A stretch of DNA of 64,000 nt from Mesocentrotus franciscanus (GCA_037976565.1 CP137670.1:16579216-16643215), one strand, 5' to 3'; positions 46,301 to 56,917 are shown, counted from the stretch's first letter. Program-made: numbers and translations. Notes: generated by a model not told the origin, from the sequence alone.

Positions 46301-48982
46301 CTTGAGACGTATAACTTCATTCACCTGTTAATAGTCAGAATGCAAATTGCATATATTACGTGTTACTAGGCAGGGCAAGCCGTAATGTTTTCCCAACCTG
46401 GCAACGACTAATGTTGCAATTCGGATTCTATTGTCTATTGCAATACTATTATTCTTATGAGGTAAATGAAATAGTTTGTATCGAGGCACTTCACAAAGAC
46501 GTATGCGTTAAATTTGGTTACATTACGAAAATAGCCTATTGTCAGAATGTTTACTGCTGGCACTTTCGTTGTGAGGATCATACGTCACATCTGTGTGGCA
46601 AATTAAATGCTTTGCTCGAAATAACCGAAACAAAAATCCTATTAAAAATCATATTTGGTAGTTTTAACCTTTGATTTATTACAACATGCTAGAATTTTTT
46701 AAAAATTGGAGTGGACTTGGGCTTTAATATACTATTACAGTTTCGTGAAACGATGCCCAGACTCGTATATGTATACGAGGTTCTAAAACATGCCAAGCGT
46801 GATCCTATAACTTAAAAACAATAGAGGGTTCCACAAGCAGCCCTATTGGAGGACAAACCATAGAAATATGTGCATCATACTATGAAAGTCATCATTGTTT
46901 TCAAGGTCTAGTGCACGGGTTTGCTATTGTTTTGTACTCCAATATAGTTGCTTGTGGGAACCCTCTATTGAAAGCCAACTAAATAAAACTAGTTATTGTC
47001 CTGGTCTAACATATCCGCTCCGAAAAAGTTAAAGACTGCCAAGATAAATTATCATCCACTTGTACAAATTATAACCCCAAATATCCACAAATAATTTTCC
47101 GTTGGAGACGTGCCATTTTGTGCATTTTATAATAATCACTGCAAAAGTGATGAAAGAAGAAGAAGAAAAAAATAATTAATCTTTATTTTTCATTTGTGCA
47201 CTTGCAGTATATCACGGTTCCCATCTGCATGCTAGCCTTCATTAGTGTTATGGGGTTCATCACAGCACTCATTGGGTCGATCTATTGTTGCAAGGGGGTG
47301 TGTTCAGCCTCGAACAAGAGATCATCATCAGATTATAATCCGGTAAAAAAAATGAGTTATCAAATTGCATAGATACAGGAGGGGGAGTGAAAAGCATGTA
47401 ATAATAATAACAATAACTATAATAATTACAATAATACTATTATTACATACATTAGATACATTAGTGGTGCATTGCTAACAAACTTACAATTAATTTAATA
47501 CAAACTAATTTCGTGTTAATAAGTAGTAGGAGGAACCAAAGTGGTATGAATGGTACAATGAAAATCGTTGGCGAGGAAATTGAAGAGGTTGATGTTGCCA
47601 CTTTTGTTTGGGTTTACATTGATAGACATTTGTCATGGAATAGTCATATTCGTTTTTTGTAAATCAGTGTATTAGAACGAAAGTTGGAGTGCCCTTTAAA
47701 TTGCGACATTTTATTCCTAGCCATACTCTGATATTATTATATAAAGCATCTATACAACCACACATTTCTTACGGAATAAAGGTATGGGGGATTACTTATG
47801 AGACTAAGAAGTATATTGTATTCACAGAAGATCGTAGTTCGTGCTATAACATTTAGTGAATGGAGAACTTCTACAGCTCCATTATTTAAAAGATTGCGAT
47901 TCCTAAATGTGTAAAGTTTATATGAAATTATCGATTTCTTCTTTCATGTTTGATCTTGTCAATGACAATTTGCCTCATATTTGTATAGAAAACTGTGATA
48001 TTATAGAGCATAGCTATTCCACAAGACAAAAAGAAGGTGGAGAATAACGTCTTCCAAAATTTAGAACGACACAAGGTCAATTTTCATTATTGTTTCTGGG
48101 CAGTGAATTTTGGAATAGATTACCTATTATTGCCAGATTAACAAGGTCTAGAAATAGGTTTCGGAATTATTTTACAAGTCGTTTGTTGAACAATCATGAA
48201 TGAAATATCAAGTTAAATAATCTGCATATGTACACAAATTATATTTCACATTATCAGTTTGTATATTGTAAGGAATTGTTAAGTATTTTTTTCTTTTTAA
48301 AGTAACGATTGCAATAGTAAATTGATTATTTTTTTTTGTTACGTTTTCTAAACTGATTTGTACCAAAATACTTTGTTTAGCTGTTTAAGGGGTGAGACTC
48401 GACTAGCACATGTGCAATTATCTGGCACCTTTTACCAACCAATAGTTTCTCTTCTTGTATATGTAAACTAGTTGTATAACATGTATTGCTGTTGGTAAAT
48501 AACAAAAATCAATCACATTTTGGCGCTCTAACATTTGAAGTAATAGTTTCCTGCCGGGTACCCATTTACATCACCTGGGTGAAGTGTGGCAAATATAGAT
48601 TAATGTTTTGCCAAAGGACATTACAGCCGCGGAGGGACTCGAACCGCGAACCATGAGATCCACAGTCCGGTGACGTGTCTACTTGACAACATCATCTCCA
48701 CATGAACCCATCTATCAAGTGGCGAAAAACAGTAAAGAAAGTAACACCGGAGAACAAAGAAAAGATAGGGAAGGGAGGAATGGAAAGGACGAGATTAACG
48801 GCGATTAATACAAACTCTACCGACGCCCTTAACGATCTGTTTTTATTTTAAAGAATGATTTATGTGTTATGTTTGATATTAATTATTCATGTCAGTGATA
48901 TGTCCTTTTTAAGCACATTTCTTCTCTTACTCAGTCTCTCTCTTCCTCTCTCTCTCTCTCTCTCTCGCTCACCCTTTCTCTC

Positions 48983-49027
<45 letters not shown>

Positions 49028-49090
49028 CTTCTTTTTCTGTAGACGGCTTCGGACGAAGCTCCAGCTCCACACGTTGTTACGTCACAATAA
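40305..49090 (+). CDS. Gene 2: four-pass membrane protein, MS4A/CD20-like (tandem paralogue B), complete
   Basis: Six coding exons (40345-40380, 41451-41618, 42860-42916, 45847-45975, 47208-47342, 49043-49090) join in phase 0 with GT/AG borders to give 190 aa. An in-frame TAA in the leader exon fixes ATG 40345. Membrane segments are at about residues 24-47, 61-81, 88-111 and 131-157. The TM1-TM2 loop is short, and the TM3-TM4 loop (112-130) ends with a cysteine pair, C125 and C129. The C-tail (158-190) is hydrophilic, Ser-rich and ends PHVVTSQ. This is the MS4A/TMEM176 layout of small tetraspan proteins with both termini cytoplasmic. Such proteins act in the plasma or endosomal membrane, often as oligomers; the role here is unknown. 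It is a paralogue of gene 1 with the same intron positions. Introns carry palindromic elements, SINEs and a fossil LINE. A claudin- or tetraspanin-type identity is less likely because the CCG and W-GLW-C-C motifs are absent. Confidence 0.85.
40381..41450. other. Gene 2 intron 1, nothing recognised
   Basis: AT-rich with no identified repeat family. The acceptor is CATTACCTCAG. Confidence 0.5.
41451..41618 (+). CDS. Gene 2 exon 2 (TM1, start of TM2)
   Basis: 56 codons, phase 0. A basic pre-membrane stretch (RSKYAAKYN) precedes TM1, which contains TAVIFIFSAIGSALCGAI. A short loop with PLRGVYPPD follows, then the start of TM2. Donor GTAAGT. Confidence 0.87.
41619..42859. other. Gene 2 intron 2 with GA/GACA microsatellite
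   Basis: (TTAA)n at 41946-41966. GGA/GAG-rich then (GACA)n repeats at 42570-42740, followed by a mirrored CCTGTCTGTCTG piece. An artefactual Glu/Arg/Gln frame runs through it. No other feature. Confidence 0.6.
42860..42916 (+). CDS. Gene 2 exon 3 (TM2)
   Basis: 19 codons, VYLLTAFLGFATIRKLRCT, between TTTCTAAG and GTAAGA. TM2 ends in a basic RK cluster, consistent with a cytoplasmic TM2-TM3 turn. Confidence 0.83.
43030..43205 (+). mobile_element. SINE-1 copy with degraded head
   Basis: tRNA-like head ATGGTGTAGTGTATACGTCG with B box GATTCGAGTCCC, then the body GCGGCACTAATGTCCTTTGA ... TCCAGGTGTAGTAAATGGG. It is truncated at GAATGCTTGAGTGG, where the CAATTACCCCC array begins. Confidence 0.75.
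43206..43548 (+). repeat. CAATTACCCCC minisatellite, + orientation
   Basis: About 18 degenerate units of GGACAATTACCCCCGA type (14-20 bp). The reverse-oriented counterpart is at 45140-45470, so the two arrays form an inverted pair about 1.6 kb apart in intron 3 of gene 2. A few units also occur at 63203-63290. Confidence 0.9.
43560..44400. other. Intron 3 of gene 2, middle, nothing recognised
   Basis: AT-rich, no coding or repeat signature identified. Confidence 0.4.
44408..44700 (+). mobile_element. SINE-2, tRNA-derived
   Basis: A tRNA-like head (A box TGGCTCAGTCAGTAGA, perfect B box GGTTCGAACCC, acceptor-like GGTGTGT/...CATACC) is fused to a non-tRNA body (GATGGGAGTCGCTGCTACCT ... GATAGAGTAATGTCGATCTG ...) and a (TTA)n tail at 44665-44698. 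The mismatch-rich D arm and the long body argue against a functional tRNA gene. Confidence 0.78.
44720..45139. other. Intron 3 of gene 2, nothing recognised
   Basis: No repeat or exon evidence. Confidence 0.4.
45140..45475 (-). repeat. CAATTACCCCC minisatellite, - orientation
   Basis: About 18 units of GGGGGTAATTGTCCTCG type, the complement of the 43206-43548 array and more homogeneous. An open frame on the - strand (45181-45495) is the periodic repeat itself. Confidence 0.92.
45590..45838. repeat. ATT/ATC microsatellite before exon 4
   Basis: Trinucleotide (TTA/TCA)n of about 240 bp ending at the acceptor TCTTTTTCAG. It supplies much of the T-rich tract next to the splice site. Confidence 0.9.
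45847..45975 (+). CDS. Gene 2 exon 4 (TM3 and large loop)
   Basis: 43 codons: TM3 ILVYMVACILCTLVSLSALG, then a loop ending SWCEEMCL, donor GTAAGG. Exon length and cysteine positions equal gene 1 exon 4. Confidence 0.88.
46251..46541. mobile_element. MITE-A, second long copy
   Basis: CAATAGGC at the left and GCCTATTG at the right, with the same arm words as 25877-26179 (ATCTTTGTGGAGTGCCTTGA, CACTTCACAAAGACGTATGC, TTACATTACGAAAATAGCC). The centre contains TTACTAGGCAGGGCAAGCCG. Confidence 0.88.
46813..46974. mobile_element. Short MITE (CAATAGAGGGTTCC ends)
   Basis: CAATAGAGGGTTCCACAAGC ... CCCTATTGGAGGACAAA is mirrored by TTTGTACTCCAATATAGTTG ... CTTGTGGGAACCCTCTATTG. Arms of about 40 bp. It is nested in the larger foldback. 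Confidence 0.82.
47208..47342 (+). CDS. Gene 2 exon 5 (TM4 and start of tail)
   Basis: 45 codons. TM4 YITVPICMLAFISVMGFITA continues to SIYCC, then a basic/Ser tail, KGVCSASNKRSSSDYNP. Donor GTAAAA is weaker than the others. It is nine codons longer than gene 1 exon 5. Confidence 0.86.
47560..48390 (+). pseudogene. Fossil LINE 3' end in gene 2 intron 5
   Basis: Broken frames give the C-terminal signature of Jockey/CR1-type RT proteins: VYIDRHLSWNSHI, later TEWRTSTAPLFKRLRFLNV-like text (47840-47910), a degraded STRQ-type motif near 48020, and WNRLPIIARLT-like text near 48115. Many stops. It is unrelated in sequence to the fresher LINE at 10-12 kb. It lacks the RT core and is inactive. Confidence 0.65.
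48545..48715 (-). mobile_element. SINE-1 copy, reverse orientation
   Basis: On the - strand: head with B box GGTTCGAGTCCC-like text (complement of GGGACTCGAACCGCG), body TAATGTCCTTTGGCAAAACA, TTAATCTATATTTGCCAC, ACCCAGGTGATGTAAATGGG, ending GTACCCGGCAGG. Confidence 0.78.
48930..49020. repeat. CT microsatellite before exon 6
   Basis: (CT)n of about 90 bp directly upstream of the acceptor of the last exon. It acts as, or abuts, the polypyrimidine tract and yields a spurious Arg/Glu frame on the - strand. Confidence 0.92.
49043..49090 (+). CDS. Gene 2 exon 6 (C-tail and stop)
   Basis: Acceptor TTTTTCTGTAG, then TASDEAPAPHVVTSQ and TAA at 49088-49090. Phase 0 continues exon 5. The acidic/proline tail is cytoplasmic by the topology model. 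Confidence 0.85.
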   Translation, partial: TASDEAPAPHVVTSQ

Positions 49091-49500
49091 ACGATGACGA
49101 TGGAAGTATTATCTCTAAGCCTTCTTGAGTTCCGGAGGAAATCGAGCAAGAATCTGCGACCATGTGATAGACGCATGACCTGTTGCGAGCTGTGTGTTTC
49201 AGAGCAGTCTAATTTGCAGTCTAACTTGATGAAATCATCCTTCCAACGATCCTTAAACTGCAATACCGCTACAAGAATTCAGGATTATCTTTATTTAGAA
49301 TGGAAGATGAAACCGCAAATCCACAACTTATATACAGTGTGTTAAGAAGCGTAAGCATATATTTGGTTACATGTGTCTGGCAGATTGTCAATTTGTAGGG
49401 GAAAGTAAATTGTCATACATAACAAGCTACGAAAGCTTGCAAAGAGGTCACAAACAATTAGACTTTGATTATTTATTGCTTTGCCTCACTATTTATTAAG
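49091..49500 (+). other. Probable 3'UTR of gene 2
   Basis: Follows the stop codon. No AATAAA is obvious in the first 400 bases, so the cleavage site is not located. Short frames here are not supported. Confidence 0.4.
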
Positions 49501-49514
49501 GCAAAAAAAATGAA

Positions 49515-49605
49515 TAACTACTGAGATTCGAACCCTCAAGTCAACTCCAAGTTCTATTAGTATTATACTGTCCTTACCGATTGAGCTAACGATGAGCTGA
49601 TGAAA
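49515..49605 (-). mobile_element. tRNA-like sequence, probably a SINE head
   Basis: The - strand reads an A-box-like TAGCTCAATCGGTAAGG and a B-box GGTTCGAATCTC about 45 bases later. The anticodon arm does not fold well, so a functional tRNA gene is unlikely. Confidence 0.4.
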
Positions 49606-49654
49606 GGTTGATTTGTATAATTACTATAACCCTATTAACAACCCTACCGGATTC

Positions 49655-49710
49655 CATGTGCGCATGCGCTGGTTTTCTTCGCGAGTGCGCATGCGCAGGT
49701 TTCCTTCGCG
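49655..49710. promoter_or_regulatory. Two NRF1-like palindromes
   Basis: TGCGCATGCGC occurs twice (about 49660 and 49687) inside a tandem copy of a 26-bp unit with TTCTTCGCGAG. GCGCATGCGC is the consensus of NRF1 in animals (known). No adjacent promoter or first exon is identified. Confidence 0.35.
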
Positions 49711-52120
49711 AGCTCAATCTGGGCTCGCTATGGTTCAGGAAAAAAAAATTCGCGACCGGCCCAGCCCTAGTAAAAGAGATACATGAAATTGGAATGAGAT
49801 AGGAGAAAACATATACAACAATTTATTCTTTTCCTATTTTTCTTGACCAATATATATATATATACATATGAAATAGACTAGATTTGGAACAAACAAAATA
49901 GGAAAAATGAAAGAAAATAGCTTTGAAATGCGATATTTGTCCAATATATTTTACACACATATCTTTCCTAAGAAAATATCTTTGTAATATATTTTTCTGA
50001 AATATATTGCAAACATGTTTTTTCCATTTGTACAAACAAATATATTTAAAAGCTTTTACAAAAAAATCTATAATTGGATGGATTAATTTTGGAAGTCAAA
50101 TTCTAATTTGTAGCACGTTGTTTTGCAATACATTTGTAAGTACATGCACCCTTCCGTATGCAGTATTTCTCAGTTGGTTTTCTGAGCTTTCCATGCTATT
50201 CTCATCATTCTCCTGTACATCAAAATTTTCAAATGATGTGATTTTCTTTTCCATATTCTTTGTCCGTAATTCTGCTCCATACAATATTACAGATCAGACA
50301 TAGAAATGTATGAGTCTCAAACTGTCTCATATTAAGTTCAATGTTCACATTTCTTGTTGTAAATATATCTTTAATTGCCAGGAATGTATTCCGTTTTATT
50401 CAAATCCTTCTTTTAATGTCTACCTACTGGTGATAAAAGGGGGAAATGAAGACGAAGGACAACTGAATAGTTTAGAATATTGGTCGGTTTTATTTTGGAA
50501 AACGCCGTATTCGAGGTGCTCTATTTATTTCAATTTTCACATGTGCGGAAAGAAGATGCAGTGAATTGCAAAAAAATCTCAAACAATATTAAACAGGTAT
50601 AAAATTACATGTATCATTTCAAACTAGATAATTTTTGTGTGTATGTGTGTGTGTGTATATAATTGGTATATATATGTATATGTATATATACATATAGACG
50701 TACATATATACATATACAAATTATAACGAAGATTCTTCTTGTACGGAGGACCATTATATATATATATATATATTTTTTTTTTATTTTCTCGAACTCTGAG
50801 CAGAACTCTATACTTACTTCTATATACGCGTATGTGTATGAGTGTGTGGAGGGATGGGGGAGGGGTATAGGTAAACCTTTCATGTGTAATGGGTGCAGGA
50901 ACAAAATGTACAACAGCGTTTCGAAGTGAGGTACTTGTTTTCCCGAAGTTCTGAATTTCCGAAAGACACATTCCGAAAATTTGTTGCGTTATCCGAAGTT
51001 TCGTAATTCCGTTAAACGATACAGGTTTTTTTTTTTCGGAATTATGAACCGTCGGAATTATGAACTTTATTGCTTTTTTGGAAAAGTGAACCTTCAGAGT
51101 AACGGAGCTTCGGGATTACATACATTCGGAGTAACGAAGCTTCGGCATTGTTGACGACTTTGTAGGACGTTAACGAAATTGCTTTGCCCTGAAATAAATC
51201 GAATGCGGATAACAAAATTTGGAATGCCCTAAACTGCAATAATTTTGCCGATGGAATATATTTTGATGCTCATATATCCATTTGTGTGTGTACAAATTAA
51301 TTCCCTTGCACCGATTTTAAATATGAAAGACCGATATCTATCTTCAGATGATAACGCGCGAATCACAATGCACCATAATTGATTTGAGTGACAAAAATAT
51401 GAAAGTGGGCGGAAAACCATGTATGAATATCTCCTACGATTATTCTTTTCCTTGTTGCTTTTTTTATTTTAAAGGTAGTATGTCCCATTTGCAGCCCCAA
51501 CAAATGAGAAGGTTAATTCCAACGGCATTTGAAAGAAAATAATACTTTAGAACTTACCTTAAAACTAAGGGCTTGAAAATGTCTTTTTGTGGGAAAATAA
51601 CGACCGTTAGTCGTCGAATAAAATTTAGCGATCATGGTCGTTTCATTAAATAATCTGATGTTCATACCCTTGTACCGAATGGTCGTACGTTTTGTGCTGG
51701 GCAAAGATTCAATCGGTATAATTTTGGATATTAGAAGAAGTGGGCTATTGATGTAGACAAATGCTCATGTATCCTTTACAACATATGTTATGTATGTGAC
51801 TACCAAATAAAAAAAGGCAGTCAGTCACTCAATAGTGTCTGACATTGAAGTCTAGAAAGTTAACGGGTTTCCTTGCATAATTTGAATACAAGGACACTGC
51901 TAACGTTAAAATTTAACAGATAGGACATACGTGACATATTCATAATTCCTGCAAAGTTCTACAGAATATGATGTTGGTTACAAAAGGGATACACTTTATT
52001 TATTAAAGTAATCCAATCTTGTTCTCATTTTATCTCTCCTTCCTCATTCTGCTTCATATTCCATTCTCTTTTTTTATCCGTCTCATAATTACTCTCTCTC
52101 TCTCTATCCCAAAATAATAC
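49711..52120. other. Intergenic, no gene seen
   Basis: (TA)n and (TG/CA)n-rich patches at 49850-49865 and 50635-50775. CG/TTCCGAA-rich words repeat at 50930-51150 (TTCGGAATTATGAAC type). No domain-bearing frame on either strand. Confidence 0.45.
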
Positions 52121-52125
52121 ATGAT

Positions 52126-52255
52126 CTGGGGGGTGTTTCACTAAGCCCTAAAATCGATCTTAAAATCGATCCGATCGATTTTAAGGGCCTAAAATTGATT
52201 TCGATTTTAGGAGCTGTTTCATCAAATAAATAAAATCGATTTTAGTTGATAAAAC
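52126..52255. mobile_element. Small palindromic MITE (TTTCACTAA, AAAATCGAT words)
   Basis: GGGTGTTTCACTAAGCCCTA and repeated AAAATCGAT/ATCGATTTTA words pair with TAAAATCGATTTTAG and TTAGGAGCTGTTTCATCAAA. The ends resemble the GTTTCA-type MITE class; boundaries are uncertain. Confidence 0.5.
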
Positions 52256-52919
52256 ACGCTCCTGTATTGGTATGCAATCATATTGAACATGAAATCGTAT
52301 AAGTAAACATAACATCAACATCATGAACGCAAAGACTTATGAGGAAGAAAACAATTACGCAACTAGTAAAGCAAACTTGGTATAAATAGTCAGATGACTA
52401 TGTCAACACATTTTAATCAATTGCCAAGTTATGGGCTCTAATCCGTTATTAACAGCGATATATGATATCAATTGAAGCACTTATATTACACATCTATCAT
52501 TAAATTTTACAGAGCTATGCATGGGATTATCATTTTTACATCGAATGCAAGGGAATCTACGAGGACAATTTATCAAGGAATCATTGACAACTTATAAACT
52601 GAAATGTAATTCGAATGGTTGGATATGATATGGAGCGTATTGCTTTAACAACAACGAAGGACTTGCGCGTATTCACTAAATTCTGTTTTATAATATACAT
52701 AGAAATTCGAAGCGTATTACACTTTACGTCACATGAAATGAACATTAAAATATCTGAACGAGTCTTAAGTCAAATATATGTAGACTTACTTGTATGCACT
52801 CATGCCTTATTCTGACAATTTGTGCCCCGATTATACGCACATTAGTTTTCAGATATTCAAAATACAATTGTAAAGAATAATGGACACACATCTAATTTAA
52901 AAAAGCCTATATGATGTCG

Positions 52920-53580
52920 AAAAAACATTTACAGTAGAAAATCATCATAAAGTGTGCAGACTACTGCACAAAAATGCAAATACAGAGAGCTCGAAACTTT
53001 ACTACGGAAAACATATATGCATTGGACATTCACCATGATAATGTGCAGACTAATGAACAAAAATCCAAGGTCAGTATGATATCATATTGAATATAAATGC
53101 AATTCACCATTTTGATGTGCACATGTGTACACACAAATCCAATCTCAGTATGATATCATATAAACTATGTACATGTATGCAAAGGAAATTTACCATTAAA
53201 ATGTGCAGAATTAAGCACACGAATCTAATCTCAGTATGATATTTTATGAAACATATATGCAATGGACATTCGCCATTATGATGTGTAGATGTGTACACAT
53301 AAATCCAATCTCAGTATGATATCATATAAAATATGTACATGTATGCAAAGGATATTCACCATTATAATGTGCAGACTTATGCACAAAAAACTAATCTCAG
53401 TATGATATTATATGAAATATACGTATATATATATTGGACATATAACCCTATGATGTGCAGACCTATGCACAAACATCCAATCTCAGTATGATATTACATG
53501 AAATATATATGCAATGGCCATTCACCATAATAATGTTCAGACTTGTGCAAAAAAATACAATCTCAGTATGATATTATATG

Positions 53581-53620
<40 letters not shown>

Positions 53621-55960
53621 CATTAAACCCTATGATGTGCAGACTTTTGCACAAACATCCAATCTCAGTATGATATTATATATGCAATTGATATTAACCA
53701 ATATGTTGTGCAGACTTTATATGCACCAACATCCAATCTTAGAATGATATCATGTTAAATTTGTACGCATGGATATTCACGATTATAATGTGCAGACTTA
53801 TGCACACAAATCTAATCTCAGTATGATATTGTATAATATATATATATATATATATTGGTCATTAAACCCTATGATGTGCAGACATATGCACAAACATCCA
53901 ATCTCAGTATGAACTTAAATTAAATATATATACAATGGCCATTTACCATTATAATGCGCAGACTAACGCACAAAAATACAATCTCAGCATGATATCATAA
54001 TAAATATATATACAATGGACATTCACCATTATGATGTCCCGACTCATGACAGGAATCCAATCTCAGTATAATATCATATGAAATATATATACATTGGACT
54101 TTCACCATTATGATGCGCAGACTTATGCACACGAATCTAAGCTAAGTATAATATCATATAAAACATTTTTTTTGCAATAAGCATTCACCATTAGGATGTG
54201 CAGACTTATGCACAAAACTCCAATCTCAGAATGATATCATTAACAATTATGTATGCAATGATCATGCACCATTAAGATGTGCAGACCTATGCGCAAAAAT
54301 GCAATCTCAGTATGATATCATATACAATACATTAAAATGTCACCATTGTGATGTGCAGACTTGTGCACAAAAATATAAATTCAACATTGAGATATGATAT
54401 GCGAAATCTAAATACTCTACACATTCAACCTGTGCAGCATTGTTCACAATTATCGAAACTCAACACTGAGATATGAAATTATACAAAATCTAAATACACT
54501 AGACATTCAACATGTGCAAACCTATGCACACAAATCCAATCTCAGTATGATATCATGTACAATACATTGGACTGTCACCAATATGATGTGCGGACTGATA
54601 CACACAATTCTAAACTCATCATCGATATTTTATATCAGACGAGATGAAAATATACTACACATTCAACATGTGCAGCATTATGCACAAATATCTAAACTCA
54701 ACATAGGGATATGATATTATACGAAATCTGAATACACTAGAGATTCAAAATGTGCTGATCTAGGCCCACAAATCAAATTTTTCAGAATGATTTCTTATGA
54801 AATATACATTGAACTGTCATCATTATGATGTGCAGACTTATGGATAATAATCTCAACTGAACATTAGGATTTGATATTATACGCGATGTAAATACACTAG
54901 CCATTCAACATGTGCGGACTTATGCAAACAAATCCAATTTCCGAATGAGATAACACAAAATATGTATGCAATGAACATGCACCATTATAATGTGTAGACT
55001 TATGCACACCAATCAAATCTCAGTATGATATAATGTACAATACATTATACTTGCACCTTATGATGTGCAGACTTATGCACAAAAATCTAAACTCATCATC
55101 GACATATGATATTATACGAGATGTAAATATACTAGACATTTGGCATGTGCAGACTTATGCACACAAATCCAATCTCAGTATGATATCATGTACAATAAAT
55201 TGGACTTTCACCATTTTGGCATTATGATGTGCAGAATTGTGCACAAAAATCCAAAATCAGCATTGAGATATGATATTATACGAAATCTAATTACACTACA
55301 CTTTCGACATGTGCAGCATTATGCACAAATATCTAAACTCAACGCTGAGACATGATATTATATGAAATATAAAAACACTAGACATTCAACATGTGCAGCC
55401 TTATGCACAAAAATCTAAACTCATCATCGACATATGTTATTATACGAGATGATAATATACTAAACATTTGTCACGTGCAGACTCATGCACACAAATCTAA
55501 ATTTAACAATGAGATATGATATCACATGAAATATGAATACACTAGACATTCAACATGTGCAGACTTATGCACAACAATCAAAGCTCAGTATGATATAATG
55601 GACAATACATTAGACCTTCATCATTATGATGTGCACACTTATGCACAAAAATACAATCTCAGTTTGATATAATATACAATACATTGGACTGTCACCATTA
55701 TGATGTGCAGACTTATGCACAAAAATCTAAACTCAGCATTGAGATATGATACTATATGAAATATAAATACACTAGACATTCAACATGTGCAGGCTTATGC
55801 ACAAAAATCAATTTTCAGTATGATATTTTATGAAATATAAATGCAATGGACAATTACCAGTATGATGTGCGGACTTATGATGTTATATTATACGAGACCA
55901 AACTACTTAGAACATTCAACTTGTGCAGACTTATGCACGTAAATCTAAACTGAACGTCAC
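52920..55960. repeat. About 80-bp satellite, roughly 37 units
   Basis: A long tandem array whose unit contains ATTCACCATTATGATGTGCA, GACTTATGCACAAAAATCCA, ATCTCAGTATGATATCATAT and GAAATATATATGCAATGGAC, with a total period near 80 bp. GTGCAGACTTATGCACA is the best-kept core. From about 54370 a variant unit with CATTCAACATGTGCAG and AACTCAACATTGAGATATG alternates with the first. Several units have expanded (TA)n. Open frames in it are artefacts. Confidence 0.92.
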
Positions 55961-56405
55961 GATACGATGTTATAAGTACTCAGGAAACAATGATCATTCT
56001 CCAAATGATAGTTGACGTTTACTATAATTCGTCTAAGGTTTGGGTAATCTGATATGTGTATTACCAGTAGGGGTATTGTAAGCCTACTTTGTTTCACGAA
56101 AGTTGAAGATATAATCAGTGGTGATATCCGTCCTGATAAAGAACATTTGTAAAAAATTAGTGTATGTTGTATATTATCTGTATTTCATGTAATAATTCGT
56201 ACGCACTTTAAAACTTTTTCATTTAGTCAATTTAAAAATCAAGATACATATGAATATAAACATATTGGTAATTTTTTTCCTTCTGATTACGGTTCTTAAC
56301 TATTGCAAGTATTTATTAAGACCCATTTCTCCATAAAATAGACTTGTAAGACTCTTACATGTGATACAAAACACAACAACGTGGAATAAATCCATTAATT
56401 CTTTT
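55961..56405. other. Nothing recognised
   Basis: AT-rich, no repeat or coding evidence between the satellite and the 185-bp duplication. Confidence 0.4.
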
Positions 56406-56775
56406 CATCAAGGAATGCACTATTAAAAATGAGGGCATGATACGGGGTTCGACGTGTATGTAACCACGTCGTTTAATAATATGCATTATATGTTTGGAGT
56501 AATTTGGGCATATGATTATCTGATGGTCAGTAGTTATTAAGCATATTAATGCCGATGGTTATCTGATGGTCAGTAGTTATTAAATGCGTCTATTTTTTCA
56601 TCAAGGAATACACTAAAATGAGGACAAGATACGGGGTTCGACATATGTGTAACCATGTCGTTAAATAATATGCATCATATATTTGGATTAATTTGGGCCT
56701 ATGATTATCTGATGGTCAGTTGTTATTACATCTATTAATACCAATGAGTAACTGATGGTTAGTATATATTAAATG
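56405..56775. repeat. Two tandem copies of a ~185-bp unit
   Basis: CATCAAGGAATGCACTATTA, GATACGGGGTTCGACGTGTA and TTGGGCATATGATTATCTGA in the first copy recur about 187 bp later as CATCAAGGAATACACTAAAA, GATACGGGGTTCGACATATG and TTGGGCCTATGATTATCTGA. ATCTGATGGTCAGTAGTTAT occurs again between them. Confidence 0.88.
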
Positions 56776-56845
56776 TATATGGTTTTCCTAACAATTCATT
56801 GGCAGCCTCCCAAGTACTTTGATATCATTTTTCCAATTTCTTAAT

Positions 56846-56851
56846 TTTATT
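56846..56851 (-). terminator. Poly(A) signal of gene 3
   Basis: AATAAA on the - strand, about 67 bases after the gene 3 stop codon at 56918. Confidence 0.65.
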
Positions 56852-56917
56852 GAAATAGTAAGCTTTCTATGTCCACCATTTAGGTGAAAAGCTATCGAGG
56901 ATTCCATTACATCAGAT

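Larger units (their letters stand above)
46010..47110. mobile_element. Large foldback element filling gene 2 intron 4
   Basis: The left arm (about 46010-46180) and right arm (about 46972-47110) are complementary with small gaps, for example GACCAGGTTAATACATAGTT ... TTAGTTGGCTTTCAATTG against CAATAG-AAAGCCAACTAAAT ... CCTGGTCTAACATATCC. The pairing continues outward through GGCAGTCTT/AAGACTGCC and CAAGTGGAT. Two smaller inverted-repeat elements lie inside: MITE-A at 46251-46541 and one at 46813-46974. The intron itself spans 45976-47207. Confidence 0.75.

Noticed and set aside
52920..55960. CRISPR array
   Set aside because: The regular ~80-bp periodicity has no distinct spacers: the whole unit repeats. 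The setting is eukaryotic with no cas genes.
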